From positions 1-51,491 of the forward strand of contig NZ_FNEK01000034.1 in the NCBI RefSeq assembly GCF_900099935.1: 51,491 nt of DNA, written 5' to 3'. The notes beneath the pieces were generated by a model. It searched no databases. It was not told the origin of the DNA and saw nothing but the letters and a program-made list of their open reading frames with translations. Within the stretch, counting starts at the first letter, position 1. Each line of letters starts with the position of its first letter. Made by a program: the position numbers and the translations under genes. Of the stretch, positions 27,897 to 36,157 are shown one piece after another. The DNA comes from Aliiruegeria lutimaris (GTDB lineage Bacteria > Pseudomonadota > Alphaproteobacteria > Rhodobacterales > Rhodobacteraceae).

Positions 27897-28511
27897 ATGG
27901 CCAAGCTCTACTTTCATTACTCCACCATGAATGCCGGCAAGTCGACGATCCTGCTGCAGGCATCGCATAACTACCGTGAACGCGGCATGCAGACCTACTT
28001 GCTGACGGCCGGCGTCGATACCCGCGCGGGCATCGGCAAGATCGGGTCCCGGATCGGCATTTCCGCGGAAGCGGACGTGTTCTCCGAACAGGACGACCTC
28101 TACGAGAAGATCCGCCAACGTCGGCAGGAAGGCCCCTGCGCCTGCGTCTTTGTCGACGAGGCGCAGTTTCTGAGCGAAACGCAGGTCTGGCAATTGGCGC
28201 GCGCCGTGGACGATATCAAGATACCAGTCATGTGCTACGGCCTGCGCGTGGACTTCATGGGACACCTGTTCCCCGGATCGGCCACGTTGCTCGCGCTTGC
28301 CGACGAGATGCGCGAGATCCGGACGATCTGCCATTGTGGACGCAAAGCGACGATGGTCGCGCGCATGGGGCCGGACGGGCGTGCGCTGGTTGAAGGCGAA
28401 CAGGTACAGATCGGCGGCAACGAGACCTATGTCTCGCTATGCCGCAAGCACTGGCGCGAAGCGGTGGGAGACGTGGAACCTACTGCGCCAGAAGCCGAAG
28501 CCCCTGCGTGA
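27897..28511 (+). CDS. tdk: Thymidine kinase
   Basis: This 204-residue type II thymidine kinase phosphorylates thymidine with ATP. Visible parts are the P-loop MNAGKSTILLQ near residue 12, FVDEAQFLSE (catalytic and Mg-binding DEAQ), a zinc site made of CHCGRKA and the later C..KH pair, and the thymidine-binding lasso with GGNETYVSLCRKHW. Its 3' end overlaps the convergent GntR regulator gene by 32 bases. Confidence 0.95.
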   Translation: MAKLYFHYSTMNAGKSTILLQASHNYRERGMQTYLLTAGVDTRAGIGKIGSRIGISAEADVFSEQDDLYEKIRQRRQEGPCACVFVDEAQFLSETQVWQLARAVDDIKIPVMCYGLRVDFMGHLFPGSATLLALADEMREIRTICHCGRKATMVARMGPDGRALVEGEQVQIGGNETYVSLCRKHWREAVGDVEPTAPEAEAPA

Positions 28512-29148
28512 CATCGCTGCGCACAGCGAGCCGCAGCGAGGGTTCATCCCCGGCCTTGAGTGCGGCAATGATCAGCTTGTGGTGATAGGGTGCGTCCTGC
28601 CGCTGCAGCCGATCATAAAGCAGCCCCATCGTCGGCCCCAGTTGCAACCACACCGTCTCGGCCATGGCCAGCATCGCCGGCGCCTGCGCGCGCAGGTAGA
28701 GCGTACGATGGAACTCCAGGTTCGTCTTGATATAGACCGATGCGTCGGGTCGGGCGTTTACCGTGGCAATATTGGCGTTGATGCTCTGCAACCGCTCGAT
28801 CAGCGCCATATGGGCCCTTGGGAGGGCACGTGAGGCCAGCTCGGGCTCCAGCAGCGCTCGCAGCGCAGCAAGCTCCTCGATGCGCTCAGCGGTCAACTCC
28901 GGCGTCGAGACCCGCCCGGACGCTGAGAGCATCAACGCCCCTTCGGCCACCAGCCGCCGCAGCGCTTCACGCACCGGCGTCATCGAAACGCCGAAGTCCT
29001 TGGCGATACCGCGCAGCGTCAGCGCCTGCCCCGGCAAAAGTTCGCCATGCATGATCCGGGTCCGCATCGTGCGATAGATCCGGTCATGCGCGGCCGCTGT
29101 CGGTCCGCCATGGGTTGAGTTCTCGGAAGGGCGCGAGTTGAGAAACAT
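28480..29148 (-). CDS. GntR-family regulator (FCD type)
   Basis: This 222-residue protein has an N-terminal winged helix (DRIYRTMRTRIMHGELLPGQALTLRGIAKDFGVSMTPVREALRRLVAEGAL) and a C-terminal FCD ligand domain with LEPELASRALPR, FHRTLYLRAQAP and YHHKLIIAALKAGD, where His residues usually bind a metal. FadR-type members sense organic acids. No target is obvious, since the flanking genes are tdk (convergent) and the YgjP-like protease. The ATG at 29148 follows directly on the end of the preceding gene's frame. The open frame extends further but overlaps that gene. Confidence 0.9.
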   Translation of the reverse strand: MFLNSRPSENSTHGGPTAAAHDRIYRTMRTRIMHGELLPGQALTLRGIAKDFGVSMTPVREALRRLVAEGALMLSASGRVSTPELTAERIEELAALRALLEPELASRALPRAHMALIERLQSINANIATVNARPDASVYIKTNLEFHRTLYLRAQAPAMLAMAETVWLQLGPTMGLLYDRLQRQDAPYHHKLIIAALKAGDEPSLRLAVRSDVTQGLRLLAQ

Positions 29149-29179
29149 AGCGAATACTGCCCACGCATTCCGGGCCGGG

Positions 29180-29881
29180 TCAATCCGCCCGCTCGGCGAA
29201 ACGATAGCGGTGCAACGTCTCGCCATGGCTGCGCAGCCAGACGCGATGCGCCTGGTAGCCCGGATAGAGCCGTTCAACCTGCGCCCAGAAGCGCGGCCCG
29301 TGGTTCATTTCGGCCAGATGAGCCACCTCATGCGCCGCCACATAGCGCAACACCTCGGGCGGTGCCAGGATCAGGCGCCACGAGTACATCAGCGCGCCTG
29401 CCGACGAACACGACCCCCAACGCGAACACGTGTCCCGCAGGGTTATCCGGCTGTAGTCACGCCCCAAACCCTCGGCAAAATGGTCGGAAGCCGCGACCAA
29501 CCGGTCCCGGGCAAGCGCGCGCAGAAGGGCCAACACGGCCGCGGGGGCGGATTTGCTCCGCTGAGACACCACGATTCGCCCCCCCTCCATGTCGAGAAGG
29601 TTTCGACTTCCGGCTTCGATCCGCATCTGCCGGCCGTCGACCGGAAGGGAGGCGCCGAAATCCGCCAGAACCTCGGAAGGTCGGTCCGCGAGCCGCGTGC
29701 GGATCCAAGCAGCCTTTTCCCGTGCGAATTCCAGCGCCCGCGCCGGCGAGGCGCTTTTCGGCATTGTGAGGGTCACCCGGCCGTCAAGCCGCGACACCCG
29801 CAATGAGTATCGGCGCGCTCGTGCGGAGCGCCGCAGGACAAGTCGAACAGGCGGGTCGCCCTCCAGCACATGTTCACTCAT
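29180..29881 (-). CDS. YgjP-like (SprT-type) metallopeptidase
   Basis: This 233-residue protein belongs to the M48-related DUF45 family. The catalytic zinc motif is clear: VAAHEVAHLAEMNHGPRFW (HExxH with a downstream His). The preceding TCSRWGSCSSAGALMYSWRL region is also conserved. These soluble proteins are presumed proteases, with unknown substrates. It is divergent from the TIGR02300 gene with 100 bases between starts, and the GntR gene follows it on the same strand after 31 bases. Confidence 0.9.
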   Translation of the reverse strand: MSEHVLEGDPPVRLVLRRSARARRYSLRVSRLDGRVTLTMPKSASPARALEFAREKAAWIRTRLADRPSEVLADFGASLPVDGRQMRIEAGSRNLLDMEGGRIVVSQRSKSAPAAVLALLRALARDRLVAASDHFAEGLGRDYSRITLRDTCSRWGSCSSAGALMYSWRLILAPPEVLRYVAAHEVAHLAEMNHGPRFWAQVERLYPGYQAHRVWLRSHGETLHRYRFAERAD

Positions 29882-29981
29882 AGCGTCCCTTTCCCGGCCG
29901 AGTCGCTTTAGGTTTGACAGGCCCGCATTCCTGTGGCATCGGGCAGCGTTCATAATCCGCCCTCAGTTGAAGGACCATCCG

Positions 29982-30305
29982 ATGCCCAAGGAAGAATGGG
30001 GAGTCAAGCGCGTCTGCCCGACCACCGGAAAGCGGTTCTACGATCTCGGTCGGGATCCGATCGTAAGCCCGTATACCGGAGAGATCGTGCAGCTCGACAC
30101 CGGGAACAAGTCCCGCGTCCTGATCAAGGACGAGAAGGACAAGCAGTCCGCACCCGAAGAAGAAGTCCTGATCGATGACGATGACGATCTGGATGCAGAC
30201 ACCGATGTCGATCTCGGTGATGACGTGCTCGACGACGATGCCGACGATGACAACGTCTCGCTCGACGAAATTGCCGATGTTGGTTCGGATGACGACGACT
30301 CGTAA
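29982..30305 (+). CDS. TIGR02300 family protein with acidic tail
   Basis: This 107-residue protein begins MPKEEWGVKRVCPTTGKRFYDLG, the FYDLN/TIGR02300 signature that resembles a small zinc-ribbon start (one Cys is visible), followed by VSPYTGEIVQL. The last 45 residues are almost entirely Asp and Glu. Such proteins occur widely in alphaproteobacteria and lie next to tRNA genes or aroA in many. The role is unknown. The acidic tail suggests binding to a basic partner. Confidence 0.9.
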   Translation: MPKEEWGVKRVCPTTGKRFYDLGRDPIVSPYTGEIVQLDTGNKSRVLIKDEKDKQSAPEEEVLIDDDDDLDADTDVDLGDDVLDDDADDDNVSLDEIADVGSDDDDS

Positions 30306-30318
30306 ATATCTTTTTTCG

Positions 30319-30345
30319 GGGAGTTCATTTTCTACTTGAACTCCC
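30319..30345. terminator. Hairpin between the TIGR02300 gene and tRNA-Ala
   Basis: Arms GGGAGTTCA and TGAACTCCC (9 bases, exact) flank a 9-base loop. A T run lies before, not after, the plus-strand stem, so it is not a standard terminator in either direction, although its place suits one. Confidence 0.45.
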
Positions 30346-30374
30346 TCCAGCCGGTGAATACACACCGCGCTACC

Positions 30375-30450
<76 letters not shown>

Positions 30451-30532
30451 TCCACCCCTAAGTCATTGGTTTCACTGCAAGCCCTTGGTTTCATTGGGAG
30501 GATTTCACGGCCTGTTACAGTGAGGTATTACA

Positions 30533-31012
30533 GTGGCGGCTCTTGAAAAGATGCCCGGACACCCACGCCTCTACCGCCGAAAAAGCACCTTATACCACCG
30601 CGCCGCGATCCCCAGAGACATCTCCGAGACGTATCCCAAGAGCGAAGAGACCTTCTCGCTCCGGACTAACGAACACGGCGAGGCGGTTAGGCGTGTGCGG
30701 ATTGCGGCTGTAGGAGTTGATCAGCGCTTCGGGAAGCACAGACAGTGGCTCGCGACCGCGCGCAGTGCGCCCTTGGACGAACTGCCGGAGGATCAGATCA
30801 ATCTGATGAAGAAAGCCTACGTCCACTACCTTCTGGATGAGGACGACGAAGTGCGCCTTGAAGGGTTCATGGAGCAGGAAGACCGTTCGACGACGTTCGG
30901 AGGGCTATCGATCTTCGAGGCTGTCGACGAGGCGCTGAAAGACACGAGAGGTATGTTCGAAGAACGCTCCGAAACCGTGGATGCCATGCGCGAAGGAACC
31001 GCTGCAGGATGA
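30533..31012 (+). pseudogene. Tyrosine integrase N-terminal remnant
   Basis: The 159-residue frame starts (GTG at 30533 or ATG at 30551) with MPGHPRLYRRKSTLYHRAAIPRDISETYPKSEETFSLRT, the DUF6538/arm-binding start seen in alphaproteobacterial phage-type integrases. The core-binding and catalytic domains (R, HxxR, Y) are missing and the frame ends after GTAAG. It follows a tRNA by 82 bases in the same direction, the usual arrangement of an element inserted at a tRNA 3' end. Probably a decayed integrative element. Confidence 0.7.
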
Positions 31013-31462
31013 TGTGACGAATGACGGCAAGGACGCTAGAAGTCGCCGTTCATCCCGAATGCAGCATCAGTCAAAAAGGGCGGTTTTCGGACCTCCGCCA
31101 CGATACGTTCGAATGGCCGGAGAGCGGGACAAAGTGAGCTTTCGCCGCAGGCACCCCGAAGTCGGTTACTACGTTTCGCGACATCCCGTTCCGGAAGGAA
31201 TGGAGGAAGATGTGAACCCGCCGTGCTCGTGAGTTACCTTCCTGGCCAAGCCCAATACGGGCGTGTCACAAACGGCCAGGCGGCCCATCAAATCTGGGTC
31301 GCGGCGGTCGGGAGATCCGCGAAACCTGGACGGACGTTATCCCAAAATCTGTTGACCTAACGGAATTGAGCAGGTTCTGTGAACTATTCCATCTTGGCAA
31401 AAACGTCGTCGAGATGAATCCGAACCGAATAAAAATAAACAAATTCGCTAGGGAGGGACAGA
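31013..31462. other. Gene-free stretch after the integrase remnant
   Basis: These 450 bases hold short open frames only, none with a recognisable protein. They are probably decayed accessory DNA. The last 80 bases are AT-rich (CCGAATAAAAATAAACAAATT) and end in the GGGAGGG site of the next gene, so the promoter for the stress protein and symporter genes lies there. Confidence 0.5.
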
Positions 31463-31900
31463 ATGTCAGAAAAGATAGTCGTCGGACTTGACGGCAGCGG
31501 GTCGGGCGCGCGCGCCGTCGACTACGCCAAGAAGCTGGGCGCCCTGATTGGGTCCTGCGAACTGATCCTGGTTTACGTCGTGGAATGGTCGCCGTTTTCC
31601 TTTCAGACTCCGGAAGAAAATGCAGAGCGCCACAAGCGCCGGCAAGAAGAAATTAAGCAGGCAATGGACCGTGTGGTCACCCCAGCCGTCGATGGCCTTA
31701 AGAAAGAAGGCTTCGAAACGCGCGGCGTGGTCCGGCACGGCGATGTCGCCGACACTCTCGAGCGCGTCGCGGTAGAGGAAAAGGCCGTCCAGATCGTGGT
31801 CGCCCGCGCTTCCGACACCGGCTTTGCTTCCCGAATATTCGGCTCGTCCACCGCAAATTTGGTCATGAATGCCAGCGTGCCCGTCACGGTCGTGAGCTAA
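31463..31900 (+). CDS. Universal stress protein family protein
   Basis: This 145-residue single UspA domain has the KIVVGLDGSGSGARAVDYA start and a C-terminal segment TGFASRIFGSSTANLVMNASVPVTVV that matches the ATP-binding G-2x-G-9x-G(S/T) pattern in modified form. It sits 11 bases before the symporter gene and is probably co-transcribed. Some Usp proteins regulate a neighbouring transporter, as TeaD does for TeaABC, so a regulatory tie is plausible. Confidence 0.88.
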   Translation: MSEKIVVGLDGSGSGARAVDYAKKLGALIGSCELILVYVVEWSPFSFQTPEENAERHKRRQEEIKQAMDRVVTPAVDGLKKEGFETRGVVRHGDVADTLERVAVEEKAVQIVVARASDTGFASRIFGSSTANLVMNASVPVTVVS

Positions 31901-31911
31901 GGAGAAAGTAT

Positions 31912-33456
31912 ATGAAACGCCTATTTCCCCTAGCCCTTTCCGGGCTGGCGCTCAGCGCGACCCCGCTGGCCGCACAAGAGGCAAAAACGATCGACGCGAC
32001 CGTCAATGAGGCTTTCGCAGCTGTGACCGGCCCCTTCGTCAGCCTGATCTTCGCACCCATCCCTGGCACATCGTTTCCGTGGATCGTCATGTGGCTGGTG
32101 ATCGCCGCGTCGATCTTCACGATCTATTTTGGCTTTGTCCAGTTCAAGGCCTTCGGCCATTCGATCGCGCTGGTCAAGGGCGACTACTCCGACCCCGATG
32201 ACGCAGGCGAGGTCAGCCATTTTCAGGCGCTGGCCACAGCGCTGTCAGGCACCGTGGGACTGGGCAACATCGCGGGAGTTGCGGTGGCCGTCGGCATCGG
32301 GGGTCCCGGGGCCACCTTCTGGATGATCCTCGCGGGCCTGTTGGGCATGGCTTCGAAGTTCACCGAGTGCACGTTGGGCGTGAAATACCGCAACGAGTAT
32401 CCCGATGGCACCGTCTCCGGCGGCCCTATGTACTACATGTCGAAAGGGTTTGCCGAAAAGGGCACGCCGGGAGGCAAGATCCTTGCCGTTGTCTTTTCGA
32501 TCTTCTGCATTCTCGGCGCGCTTGGTGGTGGCAATATGTTCCAGGCCAACCAGGCGCATCAGCAGATCGCGGGTATCGTCGGCGATTACCCTGGTTGGAT
32601 CACCGGCCTGTTGTTCGCGGGGGTGGTCTTTGCGGTCATCGTTGGCGGCATCAAGTCGATCGCCCGGGTGACGGAGAAAGTCGTGCCGTTCATGGGGGTA
32701 CTGTACGTTGGCACAGCGCTGATCATCCTGCTGGTGAACTTTGACAAGATAGGCTGGGCCTTCGGCCAGATCATCGATGGTGCGTTCACCGGCGCGGGCG
32801 TCGCTGGCGGCATGGTCGGCGCGCTGATCCAGGGCTTCAAGCGGGCGGCATTCTCGAACGAGGCCGGCGTTGGTTCGGCGGCCATCGCGCACTCGGCGGT
32901 CCGTACCAAGGAGCCGATAACCGAAGGCTTCGTGTCGCTTCTCGAGCCTTTCATCGACACCGTCGTGATCTGCACGATGACCGCGTTGGTCATTACCATT
33001 TCGGGCATGTTGATGATCGACCCGGCCTCGGGTGACTACATCCTCAACGGCAGTTCGATCCAGACCGTGGGTGATGTCTCGGGCGTCAGCCTGACCTCGG
33101 CGGCCTTCGCCACCGGTTTCAGCTGGTTCCCCTATGTCCTGGTCATCGCGGTGATCCTGTTCGCCTTCTCGACCATGATCTCGTGGTCTTATTATGGGTT
33201 GAAGGCATGGACCTACCTTTTCGGTGAAGGCAAGACGACCGAACTGATCTTCAAGATCATTTTCTGCGTCTTTGTCGTGATCGGCGCGGCCGCGAGCCTT
33301 GGGCCGGTGATCGACTTCTCCGACGCGGCGATCTTCGCTATGGCGGTGGTCAATATCTCGGCGCTTTACGTGCTTATGCCCATCGTGAAGGCAGAGCTTC
33401 AAAGCTATACGTCGCGGTTAAAGTCGGGTGAGATCAAGAAGTTCACCGGGCACTAG
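31912..33456 (+). CDS. Alanine/glycine:cation symporter (AGCS family)
   Basis: This 514-residue protein starts with a signal-like segment (MKRLFPLALSGLALSATPLAAQ) and then has about ten or eleven membrane segments. Family motifs include GTVGLGNIAGVAVAVGIGGPGATFWMILAG near residues 110-140, GVKYRNEYPDGTVSGGPMYYM, and FSNEAGVGSAAIAHSA. Members import alanine, glycine or related amino acids with sodium. It forms a unit with the upstream stress protein. A 10-base-arm GC hairpin follows. Confidence 0.94.
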   Translation: MKRLFPLALSGLALSATPLAAQEAKTIDATVNEAFAAVTGPFVSLIFAPIPGTSFPWIVMWLVIAASIFTIYFGFVQFKAFGHSIALVKGDYSDPDDAGEVSHFQALATALSGTVGLGNIAGVAVAVGIGGPGATFWMILAGLLGMASKFTECTLGVKYRNEYPDGTVSGGPMYYMSKGFAEKGTPGGKILAVVFSIFCILGALGGGNMFQANQAHQQIAGIVGDYPGWITGLLFAGVVFAVIVGGIKSIARVTEKVVPFMGVLYVGTALIILLVNFDKIGWAFGQIIDGAFTGAGVAGGMVGALIQGFKRAAFSNEAGVGSAAIAHSAVRTKEPITEGFVSLLEPFIDTVVICTMTALVITISGMLMIDPASGDYILNGSSIQTVGDVSGVSLTSAAFATGFSWFPYVLVIAVILFAFSTMISWSYYGLKAWTYLFGEGKTTELIFKIIFCVFVVIGAAASLGPVIDFSDAAIFAMAVVNISALYVLMPIVKAELQSYTSRLKSGEIKKFTGH

Positions 33457-33469
33457 CCACGTGCCCCCC

Positions 33470-33496
33470 GGCGGGCCGGATCATACCCGGCCCGCC
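33470..33496 (+). terminator. GC hairpin after the symporter gene
   Basis: Exact 10-base arms GGCGGGCCGG and CCGGCCCGCC enclose a 7-base loop, 14 bases past the symporter stop. No T run follows, so it may work only as a weak or processing stem. Confidence 0.65.
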
Positions 33497-33908
33497 ACCT
33501 CCATTTCCTGCGCGTATCGGCTCGTACGATTCGGACAGGCCGCGTTCAGGAACAGTTCCCTGCAATCGTCGTCTCCAGCCTCCACGCCGCCTACCCCGGT
33601 GTGAAGCATTGCCGGATATCTGAGTAAGCGGACGATTGCGCTTCTCAAGACCAGGAACTGGAGCGTTCTCGTCGCAGCGCATGTTTGGACGAGGCCGCGA
33701 GATGATGAAAGACGAGAGTTTGTGGATGGCCCCAATGGCCCGGCCGCTGGTTGGAGGGGCGAAAAGGGGCCGGGAAATTGCTTGCGCGTTGTGTGCTCAC
33801 CCACCATGTCGAACGCATATTTCTTTTTCCGAAGACTCGAGTATTGCGTCCACCCGTTCGGCCCCCTCTCCGATAGCGGACGTTGGTCGCAACAAGGGTG
33901 ATGGCCGG
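33497..33908. other. Degenerate stretch with no intact gene
   Basis: About 410 bases between the symporter and the dead idonate dehydrogenase hold only short frames. A minus-strand fragment reading SAIGEGAERVDAILESSEKEICVRHGG near 33800-33890 looks like a piece of a real protein, but I cannot assign it. The area looks like the scar of a deletion. Confidence 0.45.
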
Positions 33909-34295
33909 GTCGGCCACCAGTATTTCGCGGAACGCGCCTTGGATGTTGGGGAAGGGCAATGCCGAACCGTAGAACCGTATGTTGGGGCACTGGTTGTGCC
34001 GGCCTTATTGGCAATATTTGCAATTTCCACGGGGACATGATGGCGAGACGGCGACCAACTGCCCAACATCGAGCCCTTCGACGCCTTCGCCCACAGCGGT
34101 GATGAGCCCGGCCACTTCGTGGCCAAGGATCATCAACTCCTTCAAACGGATTGCACCGAAACCGCCGTGGTTGTCGTAATGCAGGTCGGAGCCACAGACG
34201 CCGCCAGCAGCAAGCCGCACCGCCACCTCGCATGGGCCAGGTTGCCCGGCCTCCTGCTCTTCGACCCGGAGATCCTTGGCCGCGTGAATTACGAT
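33909..34295 (-). pseudogene. L-idonate 5-dehydrogenase (zinc MDR), dead 5' remnant
   Basis: Reading from 34295, the frame gives IVIHAAKDLRVEEQEAG, then VRLAAGGVCGSDLHYDNHGGFGAIRL, LMILGHEVAGLITAVGEGVEGLDVGQLVAVSPS and NCKYCQ: the zinc-dependent N-terminal domain of L-idonate or sorbitol dehydrogenases with its catalytic Cys and GHE motif. A TAA stop (34005-34007) takes the place of the usual Glu codon, after which the same frame resumes with GRHNQCPNIRFYGSALPFPNIQGAFREILVAD and then loses similarity. No usable start codon remains. The nucleotide-binding half is gone. Confidence 0.85.
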
Positions 34296-34310
34296 GTTTT
34301 CGTTAAAGCC

Positions 34311-35258
34311 TCACAGAACGGGAGTGGGCAGGTCCTCGCCCGCGAAATGGGCCGAGAGGTTGTCACGTACCAGTTTGCCCATCGCCTTGCGGGTCTCGAA
34401 CGTGCCCGAAGCGTGGTGGGGCTGGAGAAGGACGTTGTCGAGCTTGAGGAAGCGTTTATTCAGCGCTGGTTCGCCTTCAAAAACGTCCAGTGCCGCAGAA
34501 CCGAGCGTGCCGTCTTCCAGCGCATCAAGAAGCGCCTCTTCGTCGACATTTGAAGCGCGGGAAACGTTGATGATCATCCCTTCCGGGCCGACCGCTTCGA
34601 TCACCTCGCGGCTGACGATGTGGCGGGTTTCGGCTGAGGCTGCGAGGGTCACGAAAAGGAAATCGGACCGTTCGGCCAGGGCAACGGGATCGGCGATGAA
34701 CTCCCAATCGGAAGCGTATTCCTTCGGGGCCACGTCGCTATAGGCGATATCCATGTCGAAACCGGACAACCGCTTGGCGACTTCGAAACCGATCCGGCCA
34801 AGGCCGAGAACACCAGCCCGCTTGCCGTGCACCCGGTTGCGGAGCGGATACAGCCCTTTGGCTGCCCAGCTTCCGTCTTTCACCCAGGTTTCGGCACCGA
34901 TCATGCCGCGGGACTGGACCAGCATCATCGCCACGCCCAGATCGGCAACATCGCAGGTCAGCACGTCAGGCGTATTGGTCACTCGAATGCCGCGCTCGCG
35001 GCAGGCTTCCAGATCGACAGCGTCATAGCCCACCCCGTAGACCGAGATCACTTCCAGGTTGGGACAGGCGGAAATCATCGCGCGATCCGCCCCGAGCTCG
35101 CCGCGGGTGGCAATCCCGCGAATCGTCGGTCCAACCTCGGCAAGGAACGCCGCCTTGTCCGGCGCATCGAAATATCTATGCACGGAAAAGGCTTCGTTCA
35201 GAGGGATTTCATCCCATTCGGGATAGGGGCCGACCTGCAGGATTTCGGGGGTTTCCAT
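34311..35258 (-). CDS. D-2-hydroxyacid dehydrogenase (2-ketogluconate reductase-like)
   Basis: This 315-residue NAD(P)-dependent enzyme has VYGVGYDAVDLEACRERGIRVTNTPDVLTCDVADLGVAMML, the nucleotide loop GVLGLGRIGFEVAKRL, NVSRASNVDEEALLDAL with the catalytic region, and VLLQPHHASGTFETR with the active-site His. It probably reduces glyoxylate, hydroxypyruvate or 2-ketogluconate. Next to an idonate dehydrogenase remnant and a gluconate dehydrogenase-like SDR, a 2-keto-sugar acid is the best guess. The ATG at 35258 lies 27 bases from the shared operator. The idonate dehydrogenase remnant follows its stop directly. Confidence 0.9.
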   Translation of the reverse strand: METPEILQVGPYPEWDEIPLNEAFSVHRYFDAPDKAAFLAEVGPTIRGIATRGELGADRAMISACPNLEVISVYGVGYDAVDLEACRERGIRVTNTPDVLTCDVADLGVAMMLVQSRGMIGAETWVKDGSWAAKGLYPLRNRVHGKRAGVLGLGRIGFEVAKRLSGFDMDIAYSDVAPKEYASDWEFIADPVALAERSDFLFVTLAASAETRHIVSREVIEAVGPEGMIINVSRASNVDEEALLDALEDGTLGSAALDVFEGEPALNKRFLKLDNVLLQPHHASGTFETRKAMGKLVRDNLSAHFAGEDLPTPVL

Positions 35259-35275
35259 ATCTGCTTCTCCTCGCC

Positions 35276-35304
35276 TTGACATTCTATGGTATCGATACCA
35301 TAAG
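35276..35304 (+). promoter_or_regulatory. Divergent promoter with perfect 18-bp operator
   Basis: TATGGTATCGATACCATA (35285-35302) is an exact palindrome in the 89-base gap between the divergent dehydrogenase and SDR genes. A TTGACA box at 35276-35281 is followed 17 bases later by CATAAG, so the operator lies between and over the core promoter elements of the SDR operon, a place where binding would block transcription. The LacI-type protein encoded at 37468 is the obvious candidate to bind it. Confidence 0.8.
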
Positions 35305-35347
35305 CGGGATTGCACAGATTTGTCGAGGCCAAAATCGGAGACACACC

Positions 35348-36121
35348 ATGGCGACTGGAATGGAACTTTTCGATCTGAGCGGAAAGACGGCCCTCGTAAC
35401 CGGCTCGTCCCAAGGGATCGGCTTCGCTCTTGCCAAGGGCCTGATGGAGGCCGGTGCCGCTCTCATCTTGAACGGACGCGATGTGGACAAACTGGCGGGC
35501 GCGGCCAAAGAACTGCGCGCTGCAGGTGGAACTGTCTACGAACTCGCCTTCGACGCGACTGACCATGCTGCCGTCAAGGCCGCCATTGACACGTTCGAGA
35601 CGGACATCGGACCGATCGACATTCTGGTGAACAATGCCGGGATGCAGCACCGCACCGAGCTTCAGGACTTCCCGCCTGAAGCCTTTCAACAATTGCTTCA
35701 GACCAATATCACGACCGTCTTCAACGTCGGCCAGGCTGTCGCCCGCCACATGATTGGACGTGGTGAAGGCAAGATCATCAACATCGCTTCGGTACAGACC
35801 TCCCTCGCCCGCCCGGGCATCGCCCCCTACACGGCGACCAAAGGCGCCGTCGGCAACCTGACCAAGGGCATGGCGACCGACTGGGCGAAGTACGGGCTGC
35901 AATGCAACGGGATCGCTCCGGGCTATTTCGACACGCCACTCAACGCCGCGCTTGTTGCGGACCCTGATTTTACCGCATGGCTGGAAAAGCGGACCCCGGC
36001 TGGCCGGTGGGGCAATGTCGATGAACTAGTGGGCGCCTGCGTGTTTCTGTCGTCGCCCGCGTCGAGCTTCGTCAACGGCCACACACTGTACGTGGATGGC
36101 GGCATCACCGCGTCGCTCTGA
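35348..36121 (+). CDS. SDR oxidoreductase, gluconate 5-dehydrogenase-like
   Basis: This 257-residue short-chain dehydrogenase has ALVTGSSQGIGFALAKGLMEAGA (nucleotide loop), NNAGMQHRTELQDFP, the catalytic Ser in IASVQTSLARPGIAPYTATKGAVG with Tyr and Lys, and ends with the usual YVDGGITASL. The sequence resembles gluconate 5-dehydrogenases (IdnO/Gno), which reduce 5-ketogluconate. It opens an operon-like run with the 6PGDH-like, EthD-like and LacI genes. The operator overlaps its promoter. Confidence 0.9.
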   Translation: MATGMELFDLSGKTALVTGSSQGIGFALAKGLMEAGAALILNGRDVDKLAGAAKELRAAGGTVYELAFDATDHAAVKAAIDTFETDIGPIDILVNNAGMQHRTELQDFPPEAFQQLLQTNITTVFNVGQAVARHMIGRGEGKIINIASVQTSLARPGIAPYTATKGAVGNLTKGMATDWAKYGLQCNGIAPGYFDTPLNAALVADPDFTAWLEKRTPAGRWGNVDELVGACVFLSSPASSFVNGHTLYVDGGITASL

Positions 36122-36157
36122 GCCAGAGCCTTCCAGGCAAGCAACAGACAGGAGAGC

